A stretch of DNA of 9,559 nt from JAENZQ01 sp964553505 (GCA_964553505.1 CAZKKX010000095.1:1-9559); one strand, 5' to 3'; shown: positions 1 to 7,289, numbered from the stretch's first letter. Notes: generated from the sequence alone by a model not told the origin. Program-made: numbers and translations.

Positions 1-1
1 T

Positions 2-463
2 TTTAATAATGAAGAGGATACTCGAAAGGTCATAAAAGAAGGTTGGTTTTATACCGGAGATTATGGTTATCTTGATGAAGAAGGTTTTTTATATATAACA
101 GGAAGAAAGAAGAATGTAATTGTTACTAAAAACGGAAAAAATATTTTCCCCGAAGAAGTAGAATATTATCTCAACAAAAGTGAATACATAAAAGAATGTA
201 TGGTGTGGGGCAAAAATGATGAAAAGCGAGAGGATACTTTAGTGTATGCCGACATTGTAATCGATAGGGACTTTTTAAAAGAAACAGATAGATTTTATTC
301 CGATGAAGAAATACATAAATTGATTCAAGAAGTGGTTCACGAGGTTAATAGTAAAATACCTTTATACAAACGCATAAAACGGTTTAATATCCGGAATGAT
401 GAATTTGAAAAAACTACTACTCAGAAAATCAAAAGATATGGGGAAAACATAAAAAATCGATAG
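2..463 (+). CDS. Acyl-CoA synthetase (AMP-binding), C-terminal part, cut at the window edge
   Basis: The reading frame is open from base 2 and ends with TAG at 461-463, so only about the last 153 residues are present; the start lies outside the window. Visible motifs are the A7 core WFYTGDYGYLD, the A8 hinge GRKKNVIVTKNGKNIFPEE, and an A10-like tail KTTTQKIKRY whose second lysine sits where the adenylation lysine does in this superfamily. These define the C-terminal end of the ANL (acyl-CoA synthetase) fold, which activates a carboxylic acid with ATP and transfers it to CoA. The A7-A8 stretch is about two thirds identical by eye to the next gene, so the two look like a tandem duplication. The first ATG in frame, at 200, is internal and should not be taken as the start. 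The substrate cannot be told; a long-chain fatty acid is the usual assignment. Confidence 0.9.
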   Translation, partial: FNNEEDTRKVIKEGWFYTGDYGYLDEEGFLYITGRKKNVIVTKNGKNIFPEEVEYYLNKSEYIKECMVWGKNDEKREDTLVYADIVIDRDFLKETDRFYSDEEIHKLIQEVVHEVNSKIPLYKRIKRFNIRNDEFEKTTTQKIKRYGENIKNR

Positions 464-477
464 GAAGGTGAAAGATA

Positions 478-2190
478 ATGACGACTAAACCCATTTATGA
501 TGTAAGGAAAATTAAAGATCTTAAAGATATGTTTTATTCCAGCACTGATATTTTTGGGGAAAAAACAGCCTTTATGGTAAAAGATACTCCTGGAGGAGCT
601 TATAGAAATATCACTTATAACCAATTCAGAAATGATGTAGACGCATTAGGAACAGCACTTATAGATATGGGTTTGAAAAATAAAAAGATTGCAGTAATCG
701 GCGAAAATCGATATGAATGGGCAGTTACTTATATGGCGGTAGTCAACGGAGTAGGAACCATTGTGCCATTTGATAAGGAATTACCGGAGGAAGAGGTCAA
801 ATATCTTTTAAAAGCTTCCGGAGTCAATTGTATGGTGTATTCTGAAAGGTTTGGGAATTTTTTTGATAATCTTGATACTCAAGAAATGGATCTTTTTCAG
901 TATATAAATATGGATGCCGAAATGGATAAAGGTATTCATTTATCCTTCTATAAATTAATGGAAAAGGGGAGAAAATTACTTAAACAGGGAAACAAAGAGT
1001 TTATTGAGTCGCAAATTGATGAAAATGAGACGAAAATATTACTATATACTTCCGGGACAACTGGAATGGCAAAAGGTGTCATGCTGACTCACAAGAATAT
1101 AACTACCAATTTAATGGCCATGTGTTCTATGGTAAATATCAAGCCGGAAGACACTTTCTTTTCTGTGCTGCCGTTACATCATACCTATGAGTGCACATGC
1201 GGATTTTTGACACCCATATACAGAGGATCGACAATAGCCTATTGTGAAGGACTTAAGTATATATTGAAGAACATGGAGGAAGCGAAGCCTACTATTTTTT
1301 TAGGTGTGCCCTTAATATTTGAAGGCATTTATAAAAAGTTGTGGAGACAAGCTAAAAAAAGCGGTTTGGATAAAAAACTTTCAAAAGCTATTAGAATTAA
1401 TAATAATCTTAAAAAGCTCGGCATTGATCTTTCCCAAAAGCTATTCAAAAAGGTTCATAGTAACTTTGGAGGGAATATCCGAATGTTCATAAGCGGAGGA
1501 GCAGGAATTGACCCTGAAGTAGCTAAAGGGTTTAGAGAATTGGGTATTTTCACTTTGCAGGGTTATGGTCTGACAGAAATGTCTCCTATTGTTGCATTAA
1601 ATCCGGATACTAAGCCTAAAGATGCAGCAGCCGGGGTGCCTCTTCCGGGGGTAGAAGTTAGAATTCATGATCCTGGTGAAGACGGAATTGGAGAAATTAT
1701 TACAAAAGGTGATAATCTAATGTTAGGGTACTATAATAATCAGGAAGCTACAGAGCAGGTTATCAAAGATAATTGGTATTATACAGGGGATTTGGGGTAT
1801 ATTGATCAGGACAACTACGTTTATATTACCGGGAGAAAAAAGAATGTTATTATTACTAAAAACGGTAAAAATATTTTTCCGGAAGAACTGGAATTTTACT
1901 TGAATAGGAATGAATACATTGAAGAAAGTATTATTTGGGGAAAGGAAGATCAGACATCGGGAGAGATTTATGTTCATGCCCAAATAAGACCGAATTATGA
2001 GATGCTTCAAGAAGCCTTTAGCAACTCTTTTACCGATGAACAGGTATGTAATTTTATTCAGGAGAAAGTGGACCAAATAAATAGAGATTTACCATTTTAT
2101 AAAAAAATTCGTAAAATACAAATCAGAAAAGAAGAATTTGCAAAGACAACAAGTAAAAAGATCAAGCGCCATTTAGAAGTACCTAAGTAA
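478..2190 (+). CDS. Long-chain-fatty-acid--CoA ligase-like AMP-binding enzyme
   Basis: This 570-residue protein has the full ANL motif set in order: the ATP-binding loop LLYTSGTTGMAKGVMLTH (188-205), A5 QGYGLTEMSP (361-370), A7 YYTGDLGYID (434-443), A8 hinge GRKKNVIITKNGKNIFPEE (452-470), and an A10-like end TTSKKIKRH (557-565) with K561 the likely adenylation lysine. The family forms an acyl-AMP and then an acyl-CoA, usually in the cytoplasm or at the inner face of the membrane; no signal peptide or transmembrane segment is seen. Length fits bacterial FadD-like ligases. The ATG has a good ribosome site (AGGAAGGTG, 462-470) that overlaps the stop region of the upstream paralogue; the 14-base gap argues for one transcript. 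Fatty-acid activation is inferred from family resemblance, and an aryl or branched acid substrate is not excluded. Confidence 0.92.
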   Translation: MTTKPIYDVRKIKDLKDMFYSSTDIFGEKTAFMVKDTPGGAYRNITYNQFRNDVDALGTALIDMGLKNKKIAVIGENRYEWAVTYMAVVNGVGTIVPFDKELPEEEVKYLLKASGVNCMVYSERFGNFFDNLDTQEMDLFQYINMDAEMDKGIHLSFYKLMEKGRKLLKQGNKEFIESQIDENETKILLYTSGTTGMAKGVMLTHKNITTNLMAMCSMVNIKPEDTFFSVLPLHHTYECTCGFLTPIYRGSTIAYCEGLKYILKNMEEAKPTIFLGVPLIFEGIYKKLWRQAKKSGLDKKLSKAIRINNNLKKLGIDLSQKLFKKVHSNFGGNIRMFISGGAGIDPEVAKGFRELGIFTLQGYGLTEMSPIVALNPDTKPKDAAAGVPLPGVEVRIHDPGEDGIGEIITKGDNLMLGYYNNQEATEQVIKDNWYYTGDLGYIDQDNYVYITGRKKNVIITKNGKNIFPEELEFYLNRNEYIEESIIWGKEDQTSGEIYVHAQIRPNYEMLQEAFSNSFTDEQVCNFIQEKVDQINRDLPFYKKIRKIQIRKEEFAKTTSKKIKRHLEVPK

Positions 2191-2323
2191 ATTTAGGATT
2201 AGAAGTACAGATTTAAGAATTATTTGAGTGGAAAAGCTGATAAATAAGGATTATCATGGTTTAAATGTTGTAATTTTGGTATATTAGTATTAGAACAAAA
2301 AATTAGAGTAAGGAGTTAGTTTT

Positions 2324-2542
2324 ATGGAAAATGAAATCAAGCAATTATTGGAAAAAGTCAGACCTCTTCTTCAGAGAGACGGGGGAGATGTAGAATTTGT
2401 CAGTTATGAGGATGGTATTGTAAAGGTAAGACTACAAGGGGCCTGCAGCGGGTGCCCCGGTGCTCAGATGACCATAAAAACTGTCATAGAAAGAATGCTC
2501 AAAGAACAATTTCCGGAAGTCAAAGAAGTTGTAGGGGTATAA
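2324..2542 (+). CDS. NifU C-terminal domain (Nfu) iron-sulfur cluster carrier
   Basis: This 72-residue protein is a stand-alone Nfu domain. It contains the signature LQGACSGCPGAQMTIK with cysteines C41 and C44; in this family the CxxC of two subunits holds a [4Fe-4S] cluster that is passed to target enzymes. The N-terminal half (RPLLQRDGGDVEFV) is also typical. There is no IscU-type or degenerate A-type domain attached, as is usual for short Nfu proteins of Bacillota. A strong ribosome site (TAAGGAG, 2309-2315) precedes the ATG. The 133-base gap upstream shows no convincing promoter or terminator, so it may be read from the acyl-CoA synthetase operon or from a weak promoter of its own. The stop is followed within about 10 bases by a strong terminator, so it is the last gene of its transcript. 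Confidence 0.95.
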   Translation: MENEIKQLLEKVRPLLQRDGGDVEFVSYEDGIVKVRLQGACSGCPGAQMTIKTVIERMLKEQFPEVKEVVGV

Positions 2543-2552
2543 AATATTGTCA

Positions 2553-2614
2553 AAAAGATGAAATATGTATTCATTTCATTTCATAATACATATTTCATCT
2601 TTTGCTTTTTTTTT
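2553..2614 (+). terminator. Strong intrinsic terminator after the Nfu gene
   Basis: Two perfectly complementary 19-base arms (2553-2571 and 2585-2603) flank a 13-base loop and are followed, after GC, by nine T residues (2606-2614). The stem is AT-rich but has no mismatch. It lies just downstream of the nfu stop and ends that transcript. Confidence 0.93.
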
Positions 2615-2642
2615 GGCAAAATACTCCTTTATCTATTATAAT
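2613..2642 (+). promoter_or_regulatory. Sigma-A-type promoter for the capA-like/cysQ unit
   Basis: TTGGCA (2613-2618, five of six consensus bases) and a perfect TATAAT (2637-2642) are separated by 18 bases. The predicted start of transcription is near 2649, leaving a leader of about 55 bases before the capA-like start. The -35 box begins inside the U-tract of the preceding terminator. Assigned from sequence match only. Confidence 0.7.
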
Positions 2643-2704
2643 GAAGTATGTACGATATTAAGAAATATTAGATATTTGCATATGTTAGAAAATGGGTGGA
2701 AAAG

Positions 2705-3985
2705 ATGAAAAAAATTACGATTATTTTATTTATTCTGGTTCTTGCGGCTTTCTCTTATAGCAGCCTGGAGACGTTTTCAATGAAAACTGAAGATATGGAA
2801 CCTGTTGCAGCCGATGAAGCAACGGAAGAGCCGCAACAGGAACCGATATTCCTGCATATTATTGGTGTAGGAGACATTATGACCCATGGTCCGCAATTAA
2901 GAGCGCAGTATGTGGAAAAAGGTGTTTATGATTTTTCTGATAATTATGAAATAATTACGCCCATTATTGATGCGGCAGACCTGGCTCTTTGCAATGTAGA
3001 AACTGTTTTTGCAGGCGAAGAACAGAGGTATTCCAGTTATCCTATGTTTAATACTCCTGACAGTTTGGTGGAGGCACTTAGGGCTGCCGGATTTGATATT
3101 GCTGTTACATCCAATAATCATTGTTTAGATAGAGGATCGGAGGGTGTTCTTCGTACGATTGATGTTATTAGAGATAACGGATTAGAAGCTGTAGGAACCC
3201 AATTGAAAGATGAACACAAATTTTTAATATATCCTGTTGAAGGTATAAAAGTGGGAATTGCTGCATATACCTATGAAACACCGAAATACAGGAATTCTAA
3301 AACCATTAATGGATTAGTCATTCCTGAAGAAATGGAGGGATATATTAATACTTTCAATTATGATAATCTTGATGAAGATCTGATGGAAATGAGTTATACT
3401 ATTGAAGAAATGAGAGCCGGTGGGGCACAGATTATAATATTTTACCTTCATTGGGGACAGGAATATAATAGAACGCCGGATGAATACCAAAAAAGAATTG
3501 CCGGTTATTTGGCTGAAAATGATGTAGATATTCTTTTCGGTTCGCATCCTCATGTTATTCAACCTGTTGAAATTATTGAAGATAAGGAAGGAGAAAAAAC
3601 AGTTGTTTTTTATTCCCTTGGAAACTTTATTTCAAACCAAAGATATGAATTAATGGGATTCCGATATTCGGAAGATGGTATGATTGGGGAAGTAATCTTG
3701 GAATTTGACCCTGAAAAACAATCGGGTAATCTTTTGGAAGTTAATTGTATTCCGACTTGGGTAAACAAGTATTATGCAGATGGAAATAATTATGAGATAG
3801 TTCCTTTGCCTCAATTTATACAAAAAGAAAATCTATCGGAAGAAACTCTGTGGAGAGCGGAGAATTCTTTTAATAATACTTTACAAATCATAGGTCCGGA
3901 ATACCTGAATGAGGAGACCATGGAGCTGGAGATATACAGAAGAAAAACTGAAGAAGAGATGAAAAATGAGAGTCCCGGGAATTAG
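2705..3985 (+). CDS. CapA-family protein (metallophosphatase-like), secreted or membrane-anchored
   Basis: The CapA/PgsA family belongs to the calcineurin-like metallophosphoesterase fold and is linked in some Bacillota to capsule or poly-gamma-glutamate export. Motifs, numbered from the start used here, are GVGDIM (54-59), NVE (97-99), SNNHCLDRG (136-144), YLHWGQEY (247-254), FGSHPHVIQP (278-287) and SLGNFISN (304-311). The Asp, Asn and His residues needed for a two-metal site are present. The N-terminus (MKKITIILFILVLAAFSYSS) is a basic-then-hydrophobic signal sequence without a lipobox cysteine, followed by an acidic, low-complexity linker. ATG 2705 is preferred because GGGTGG (2694-2699) lies at ribosome-site distance; GTG 2696, three codons earlier, overlaps that site and has none of its own. 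No pgsB or pgsC is nearby, so a role in capsule synthesis is not supported. The next gene lies close downstream, probably in the same operon. Confidence 0.9.
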   Translation: MKKITIILFILVLAAFSYSSLETFSMKTEDMEPVAADEATEEPQQEPIFLHIIGVGDIMTHGPQLRAQYVEKGVYDFSDNYEIITPIIDAADLALCNVETVFAGEEQRYSSYPMFNTPDSLVEALRAAGFDIAVTSNNHCLDRGSEGVLRTIDVIRDNGLEAVGTQLKDEHKFLIYPVEGIKVGIAAYTYETPKYRNSKTINGLVIPEEMEGYINTFNYDNLDEDLMEMSYTIEEMRAGGAQIIIFYLHWGQEYNRTPDEYQKRIAGYLAENDVDILFGSHPHVIQPVEIIEDKEGEKTVVFYSLGNFISNQRYELMGFRYSEDGMIGEVILEFDPEKQSGNLLEVNCIPTWVNKYYADGNNYEIVPLPQFIQKENLSEETLWRAENSFNNTLQIIGPEYLNEETMELEIYRRKTEEEMKNESPGN

Positions 3986-4052
3986 GGAATAGATGGATAG
4001 AGTGTTAGAAGGTTTAAAAATTCAACTTACACTTTGCAAAAGGAAAGAAGAT

Positions 4053-4832
4053 ATGGATTTACTTAGAGAGCTTCAGGAAGCCAAAGAAGCTGCATATGCA
4101 GCGGGGAAGAGCATTCTTGAAGTTTACAAAGAAGACTTTCAAACAAAATACAAAGAAGACAATACACCGGTTACTAAAGCTGATTATATTGCAAACCAAT
4201 TAATTATCAATAGGATAAGAAAAGCTTTTCCAACAGATGCTGTTTTATCGGAAGAATCGGCAGATGACAAAACAAGGATGTGGAATCCAAGATGCTGGGT
4301 GATTGATCCTCTTGATGGCACTAAGGAGTTCATAAAAAAGAATGGGGAATTTACTGTAAATATTGCCTTAGTCTGCAAAAATAAAACTGTAATGGGTGTT
4401 GTTTATATTCCTGTAAAGGAGGAAATGTATTTTGCGGCAAAAGGGCAAGGAGCTTTTTACGAGGAAGATGGTATAAAGCGGTTACTTGCTGTGTCAAACA
4501 GAGTTAACAATATCCGTGCTGCCTGCAGCCGGTCTCATACTTCGGAAAAGCTGACAGAACTAATGGACCGGAAAGGAATAACGGAAAGGATTTATGCAGG
4601 GAGTGCCATCAAAGGATGTATGATAGCAAGGGGAAAAGCTGAAATATATTATCGATTTGGTCTTACGAGTGAATGGGATACGGCTGCACTTCAATGTATT
4701 GTAGAAGAAGCCGGTGGAATCTTTAGGCAGATGGATGATACGGAAATGACCTATAACAGAAAGGACACCGTAAATCGTAAGGGATTTTATATTTTGAACC
4801 GAATAGAAAACAAACTACAAATTAAGATTTAA
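4053..4832 (+). CDS. cysQ: 3'(2'),5'-bisphosphate nucleotidase, CysQ type
   Basis: This inositol-monophosphatase-superfamily protein (259 residues; family about 245-270) has the metal-binding motifs LSEES (65-69), WVIDPLDGTKEF (82-93) and EWDTAA (207-212), plus the N-terminal KEDNTPVTKAD (34-44). CysQ enzymes hydrolyse 3'-phosphoadenosine-5'-phosphate to AMP in the cytoplasm, removing a product of sulfate assimilation and of acyl carrier protein maturation. ATG 4053 is chosen because the family usually begins about here and AGGA (4041-4044) is well spaced. The frame also allows ATG 3993, adding 20 residues (MDRVLEGLKIQLTLCKRKED) that look unlike the family and have only a poor ribosome site, though that start would lie 8 bases after capA. 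No sulfate-assimilation genes are visible. A general inositol or fructose bisphosphatase role is less likely because of the DGTKEF and N-terminal motifs. Confidence 0.9.
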   Translation: MDLLRELQEAKEAAYAAGKSILEVYKEDFQTKYKEDNTPVTKADYIANQLIINRIRKAFPTDAVLSEESADDKTRMWNPRCWVIDPLDGTKEFIKKNGEFTVNIALVCKNKTVMGVVYIPVKEEMYFAAKGQGAFYEEDGIKRLLAVSNRVNNIRAACSRSHTSEKLTELMDRKGITERIYAGSAIKGCMIARGKAEIYYRFGLTSEWDTAALQCIVEEAGGIFRQMDDTEMTYNRKDTVNRKGFYILNRIENKLQIKI

Positions 4833-4898
4833 GAATGAAGATTTAATCAATAAACAATGAACAATTAAGGTGGAAACAAATTAAATCATAATTCTTAA
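4829..4898. repeat. Imperfect 19-base inverted repeat between cysQ and pepV
   Basis: TTAAGAATGAAGATTTAAT (4829-4847) and the reverse complement of 4880-4898 match except at the central positions, with a 32-base spacer. There is no T-tract, so it is a poor terminator. The left arm overlaps the cysQ stop codon. The 12-mer AGATTTAAGAAT (4825-4836) also occurs at 2209-2220, just after the acyl-CoA synthetase gene, and its last ten bases recur inverted at 4891-4900. This may be a remnant of a small dispersed repeat, or simple low-complexity sequence. Confidence 0.5.
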
Positions 4899-4917
4899 AT
4901 ATAGAAAGAGGTATAGG

Positions 4918-6315
4918 ATGGATTATTTAGAAAGGCTGGACTCATTTCAGGATGAGTTGATTGAGACCTTGCAGGGTCTGCTCAGAATAAGGAGTGTAAA
5001 AGACGAACCGATACAAGATATTCCTTTCGGTAAAGGAATACAAGAAGCTTTGATTTATATGTTGAATAAAGGGAAAACATTAGGGCTTGAAGTGAAAAAC
5101 CTGGACAATTACGCAGGACATATAGAAATTGGAGAGGGAGAAGAAATTGTTGGTATTTTAGTTCATTTGGATGTTGTTCCTGAAGGCTCCGGATGGGAGC
5201 ATGATCCTTTCGAAGGAGAAATATCCAACGGGAAAATTTACGGAAGAGGTACAGTGGATGATAAGGGACCGGCAGTTGCAGTTCTTTACGGAATGAAGGC
5301 AATAAAAGATTCAGGTATTAGACTTTCTAAAAGAGTGCGGCTTATAATGGGAACAGATGAGGAATCTTCTAAGTGGGAGGGCATCAGATATTATCTATCA
5401 AAGGAAGATATACCGAGCTTTGGATTTACACCGGATTCAAATTTTCCTGTAATTCATGCCGAAATGGGGATTCTTATTTTTGACTTGGTTAAGAAAGTAA
5501 AGGCCAATAGTTCAGGTGCTGTTTCATTAAAAAGCATAAAAGGAGGAAATGCACCTAACATGGTACCGGATAGCTGTAAAGCTGTTATTATGGCCGACAA
5601 TTATCAAACAATTCTGGAAAAAGTCACTCAGTTTAATGAGGATAATATAAATAAAATCTCAACAAGAGTCAGGGGAAAATCATTGGAGATATACTCAGAA
5701 GGAATATCGGCACACGGTGCACATCCGGAACGGGGTATTAATGCAATTTCCGTATTAATGAAATTTTTGAGAATGATTTGCTTTTCAAATGAAGACCATA
5801 ATGAGTTTATTGAGTTCTACAATGAAAAAATCGGGATGAATATTCATGGAGAATTTATGGGTTGTTCTTTTAAGGATGATATCTCCGGTCCGTTGATATT
5901 TAATGTTGGCAAAATAGACGTGGATGAAAAAACAGCGGGACTGACTATCAATATCCGTTACCCGGTTACAATGAAAGGAGAAGAAATCTATAGAGGAATC
6001 AGAACCGTTACAGATGCCTATGATTTTGGCATTTTAAAATCTGGAGAGCAACCACCAATTCATCTGCCTCTGGACCATCCGGTGGTTCAGAAACTGATGA
6101 AGGTTTATCAAAAACATACCAATGATCTGGCAAGCAAACCCATTGTTACAGGAGGAGGCACTTACGCGAGAGCCATTGAGAATGCCGTTGCTTTTGGTCC
6201 TGTTTTTGTCGGTCAGCCATCTTTAGAACATCAAAAAGATGAATATATAGAAATTGATTTATTGATGCGGGCGGCGAAAATATTTGCAGATGCTATTTAT
6301 GAGCTTGCAAAATAG
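4918..6315 (+). CDS. pepV: Dipeptidase, M20 family (PepV-like)
   Basis: This 465-residue protein matches PepV, the two-zinc aminoacyl dipeptidase of Gram-positive bacteria, in length and motif order. H83 and D85 lie in VHLDVVPEG, bridging D115 in GTVDDKGP, the catalytic base E148 and ligand E149 in GTDEES, D173 in TPDSNFP, and the last histidine ligand H438 in PSLEHQKDEY. The lid (dimerisation-like) domain carries SAHGAHPERG (264-273), which in PepV supplies a transition-state histidine, and GGNAPNMVPD (209-218). All catalytic residues are present, so the enzyme should be active; it would act in the cytoplasm on dipeptides from peptide uptake or protein turnover. No signal peptide is seen. 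GAGG (4908-4911) sits six bases before the ATG. The 85-base gap to cysQ holds an inverted repeat and no clear promoter or terminator. Confidence 0.94.
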   Translation: MDYLERLDSFQDELIETLQGLLRIRSVKDEPIQDIPFGKGIQEALIYMLNKGKTLGLEVKNLDNYAGHIEIGEGEEIVGILVHLDVVPEGSGWEHDPFEGEISNGKIYGRGTVDDKGPAVAVLYGMKAIKDSGIRLSKRVRLIMGTDEESSKWEGIRYYLSKEDIPSFGFTPDSNFPVIHAEMGILIFDLVKKVKANSSGAVSLKSIKGGNAPNMVPDSCKAVIMADNYQTILEKVTQFNEDNINKISTRVRGKSLEIYSEGISAHGAHPERGINAISVLMKFLRMICFSNEDHNEFIEFYNEKIGMNIHGEFMGCSFKDDISGPLIFNVGKIDVDEKTAGLTINIRYPVTMKGEEIYRGIRTVTDAYDFGILKSGEQPPIHLPLDHPVVQKLMKVYQKHTNDLASKPIVTGGGTYARAIENAVAFGPVFVGQPSLEHQKDEYIEIDLLMRAAKIFADAIYELAK

Positions 6316-6339
6316 GTGAAAAATTATATTAGATTTTTC

Positions 6340-6368
6340 TTGAAAAAAAAGGATTTAACCGGTATAAT
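6340..6368 (+). promoter_or_regulatory. Sigma-A-type promoter for the FMN riboswitch and ribU
   Basis: TTGAAA (6340-6345) and a perfect TATAAT (6363-6368) are separated by the ideal 17 bases. Transcription should start near 6375, about 30 bases before the riboswitch. Location between pepV and the riboswitch supports the call. Confidence 0.85.
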
Positions 6369-6401
6369 GTAATTACAAAAAAATAAATAGATTAAGAAAT
6401 G

Positions 6402-6513
6402 TAATCTTCGGGGCAGGGTGAAAATCCCGACCGGCGGTGATAGTCCGCGAGCACATTGTGTTGAATCTGTGAAATTCAGATACCGACAGTTAAAGTCTGG
6501 ATGGGAGAAGATA
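6402..6513 (+). promoter_or_regulatory. FMN riboswitch (RFN element)
   Basis: The conserved RFN landmarks appear in order: the P1 strand ATCTTC then GGGGCAGGGTGAAA (6404-6422), ATCCCGACCGGCGG, AGTCCGCGAGC, a variable hairpin, ACCGACAGT, and AGTCTGGATGGGAGAAGAT closing P1 (ends 6512). P1 pairs ATCTTC (6404-6409) with GAAGAT (6507-6512). The aptamer binds flavin mononucleotide and switches expression off. The intrinsic terminator 22 bases downstream and the riboflavin importer after it make transcription attenuation of riboflavin uptake the likely role. Confidence 0.97.
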
Positions 6514-6534
6514 AATAATTAGAGTGTTAATTAT

Positions 6535-6566
6535 AATGTCCGAAGAGAAATTCACGGACATTTTTT
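6535..6566 (+). terminator. Intrinsic terminator, expression platform of the FMN riboswitch
   Basis: AATGTCCG (6535-6542) pairs with CGGACATT (6555-6562) around a 12-base loop and is followed by a T run (6561-6566). It is placed to stop transcription before ribU when FMN is bound. The bases CCGAAGA (6540-6546), half in the left arm and half in the loop, are the exact complement of TCTTCGG (6405-6411) in the riboswitch 5' strand, giving a plausible antiterminator when FMN is absent. Confidence 0.88.
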
Positions 6567-6605
6567 ATTTGCGTTTAGATAAGGGCACCTGATATTTTTA
6601 TCCAT

Positions 6606-6656
6606 CGAAGATTACCGGATTGAACTTCTGAGTTCAAACACTATAATCTTAGGAGG
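6606..6656 (+). other. Stem-loop in the ribU leader ending at the ribosome binding site
   Basis: An outer 7-base stem AAGATTA/TAATCTT (6608-6614 with 6644-6650) encloses an inner 7-base stem TTGAACT/AGTTCAA (6620-6626 with 6631-6637) with a TCTG loop. The ribosome site AGGAGG (6651-6656) follows immediately, nine bases before the ribU ATG. CGAAGATTAC (6606-6615) is also an exact 10-base complement of the riboswitch 5' strand (6401-6410). Whether it is functional is unknown. Confidence 0.5.
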
Positions 6657-6665
6657 CGAATAGAA

Positions 6666-7289
6666 ATGAAACAAACAGAAATGACAGTTCAAAAGTCTAC
6701 AAAAACAAATGTATCATTAAAAACAAGTTTACTAACAAAGACAGCTGTATTATCGGTTTTAGCTTATGTCTTAATGCTTTTGGAATTTCCAGTTTTCTTT
6801 TTCCCGGGGTTTTTAAAAATGGATGTAAGTGATTTACCGGCGTTAATAGGTGCATTTGCACTGGGACCTATGACAGGTGTTACCGTAGAGCTCATTAAGA
6901 ATATTTTGCATTGGATTACGGTAAGCGAAACCGGAGGGATTGGTGATCTTGCAAATTTCATTGTAGGGATTGCGTGGATTTTACCGGCGGCATTTATTTA
7001 CAGACATAAAAAAGATAAAAAAAGTGCCGTTATCGGCATGATAATAGGAGTCATATCAATGGCTGTGGTTGCTGCCTTTACAAACTATTATATGTTGATT
7101 CCCTTGTATTCTAAAATCATGCCTTTAGAGGCTATTATTGAAATGAGTGCTGCTGCCAATATGATGATTATCGATGTAAAAACGCTTATCCTGTACGGGA
7201 TTATTCCTTTTAACATATTCAAAGGCACAATTATCACGATCCTTACATTGATGATATATAAAAAGCTGTCACCTATACTTCACAGATGA
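6666..7289 (+). CDS. ribU: Riboflavin ECF transporter substrate-binding component RibU
   Basis: This 207-residue hydrophobic protein has the S-component fold: about six membrane segments, roughly 25-45, 55-75, 92-112, 120-140, 165-183 and 184-200. It carries the RibU-like stretch FLKMDVSDLPALIGAFALGP (49-68) and VELIKNILH (74-82). RibU binds riboflavin outside the cell and imports it with a shared energising module (EcfA, EcfA', EcfT), which is not encoded here and is normally elsewhere in group II ECF systems. The polar, Thr/Lys-rich N-terminal 25 residues are longer than a minimal S-component. The upstream FMN riboswitch independently supports the vitamin specificity. AGGAGG (6651-6656) marks the ATG. 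The gene stands alone: its own promoter lies upstream and a palindromic gap follows. Confidence 0.95.
   Translation: MKQTEMTVQKSTKTNVSLKTSLLTKTAVLSVLAYVLMLLEFPVFFFPGFLKMDVSDLPALIGAFALGPMTGVTVELIKNILHWITVSETGGIGDLANFIVGIAWILPAAFIYRHKKDKKSAVIGMIIGVISMAVVAAFTNYYMLIPLYSKIMPLEAIIEMSAAANMMIIDVKTLILYGIIPFNIFKGTIITILTLMIYKKLSPILHR

Noticed and set aside
200..463. ATG at 200 as the start of a separate 87-residue protein
   Set aside because: The same frame is open back to base 2 and encodes continuous acyl-CoA synthetase motifs, so this ATG is internal to a gene cut by the window edge.
2268..2293. Possible promoter TTGTAA/TATTAG before the Nfu gene
   Set aside because: The spacing is only 14 bases and both boxes are weak, so in AT-rich DNA it is not better than chance.
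4982..5302. Minus-strand open frame of 106 residues opposite pepV, and similar minus-strand frames opposite the other genes
   Set aside because: All are antisense to well-supported genes, lack ribosome sites that I can see, and give low-complexity or unfamiliar proteins.
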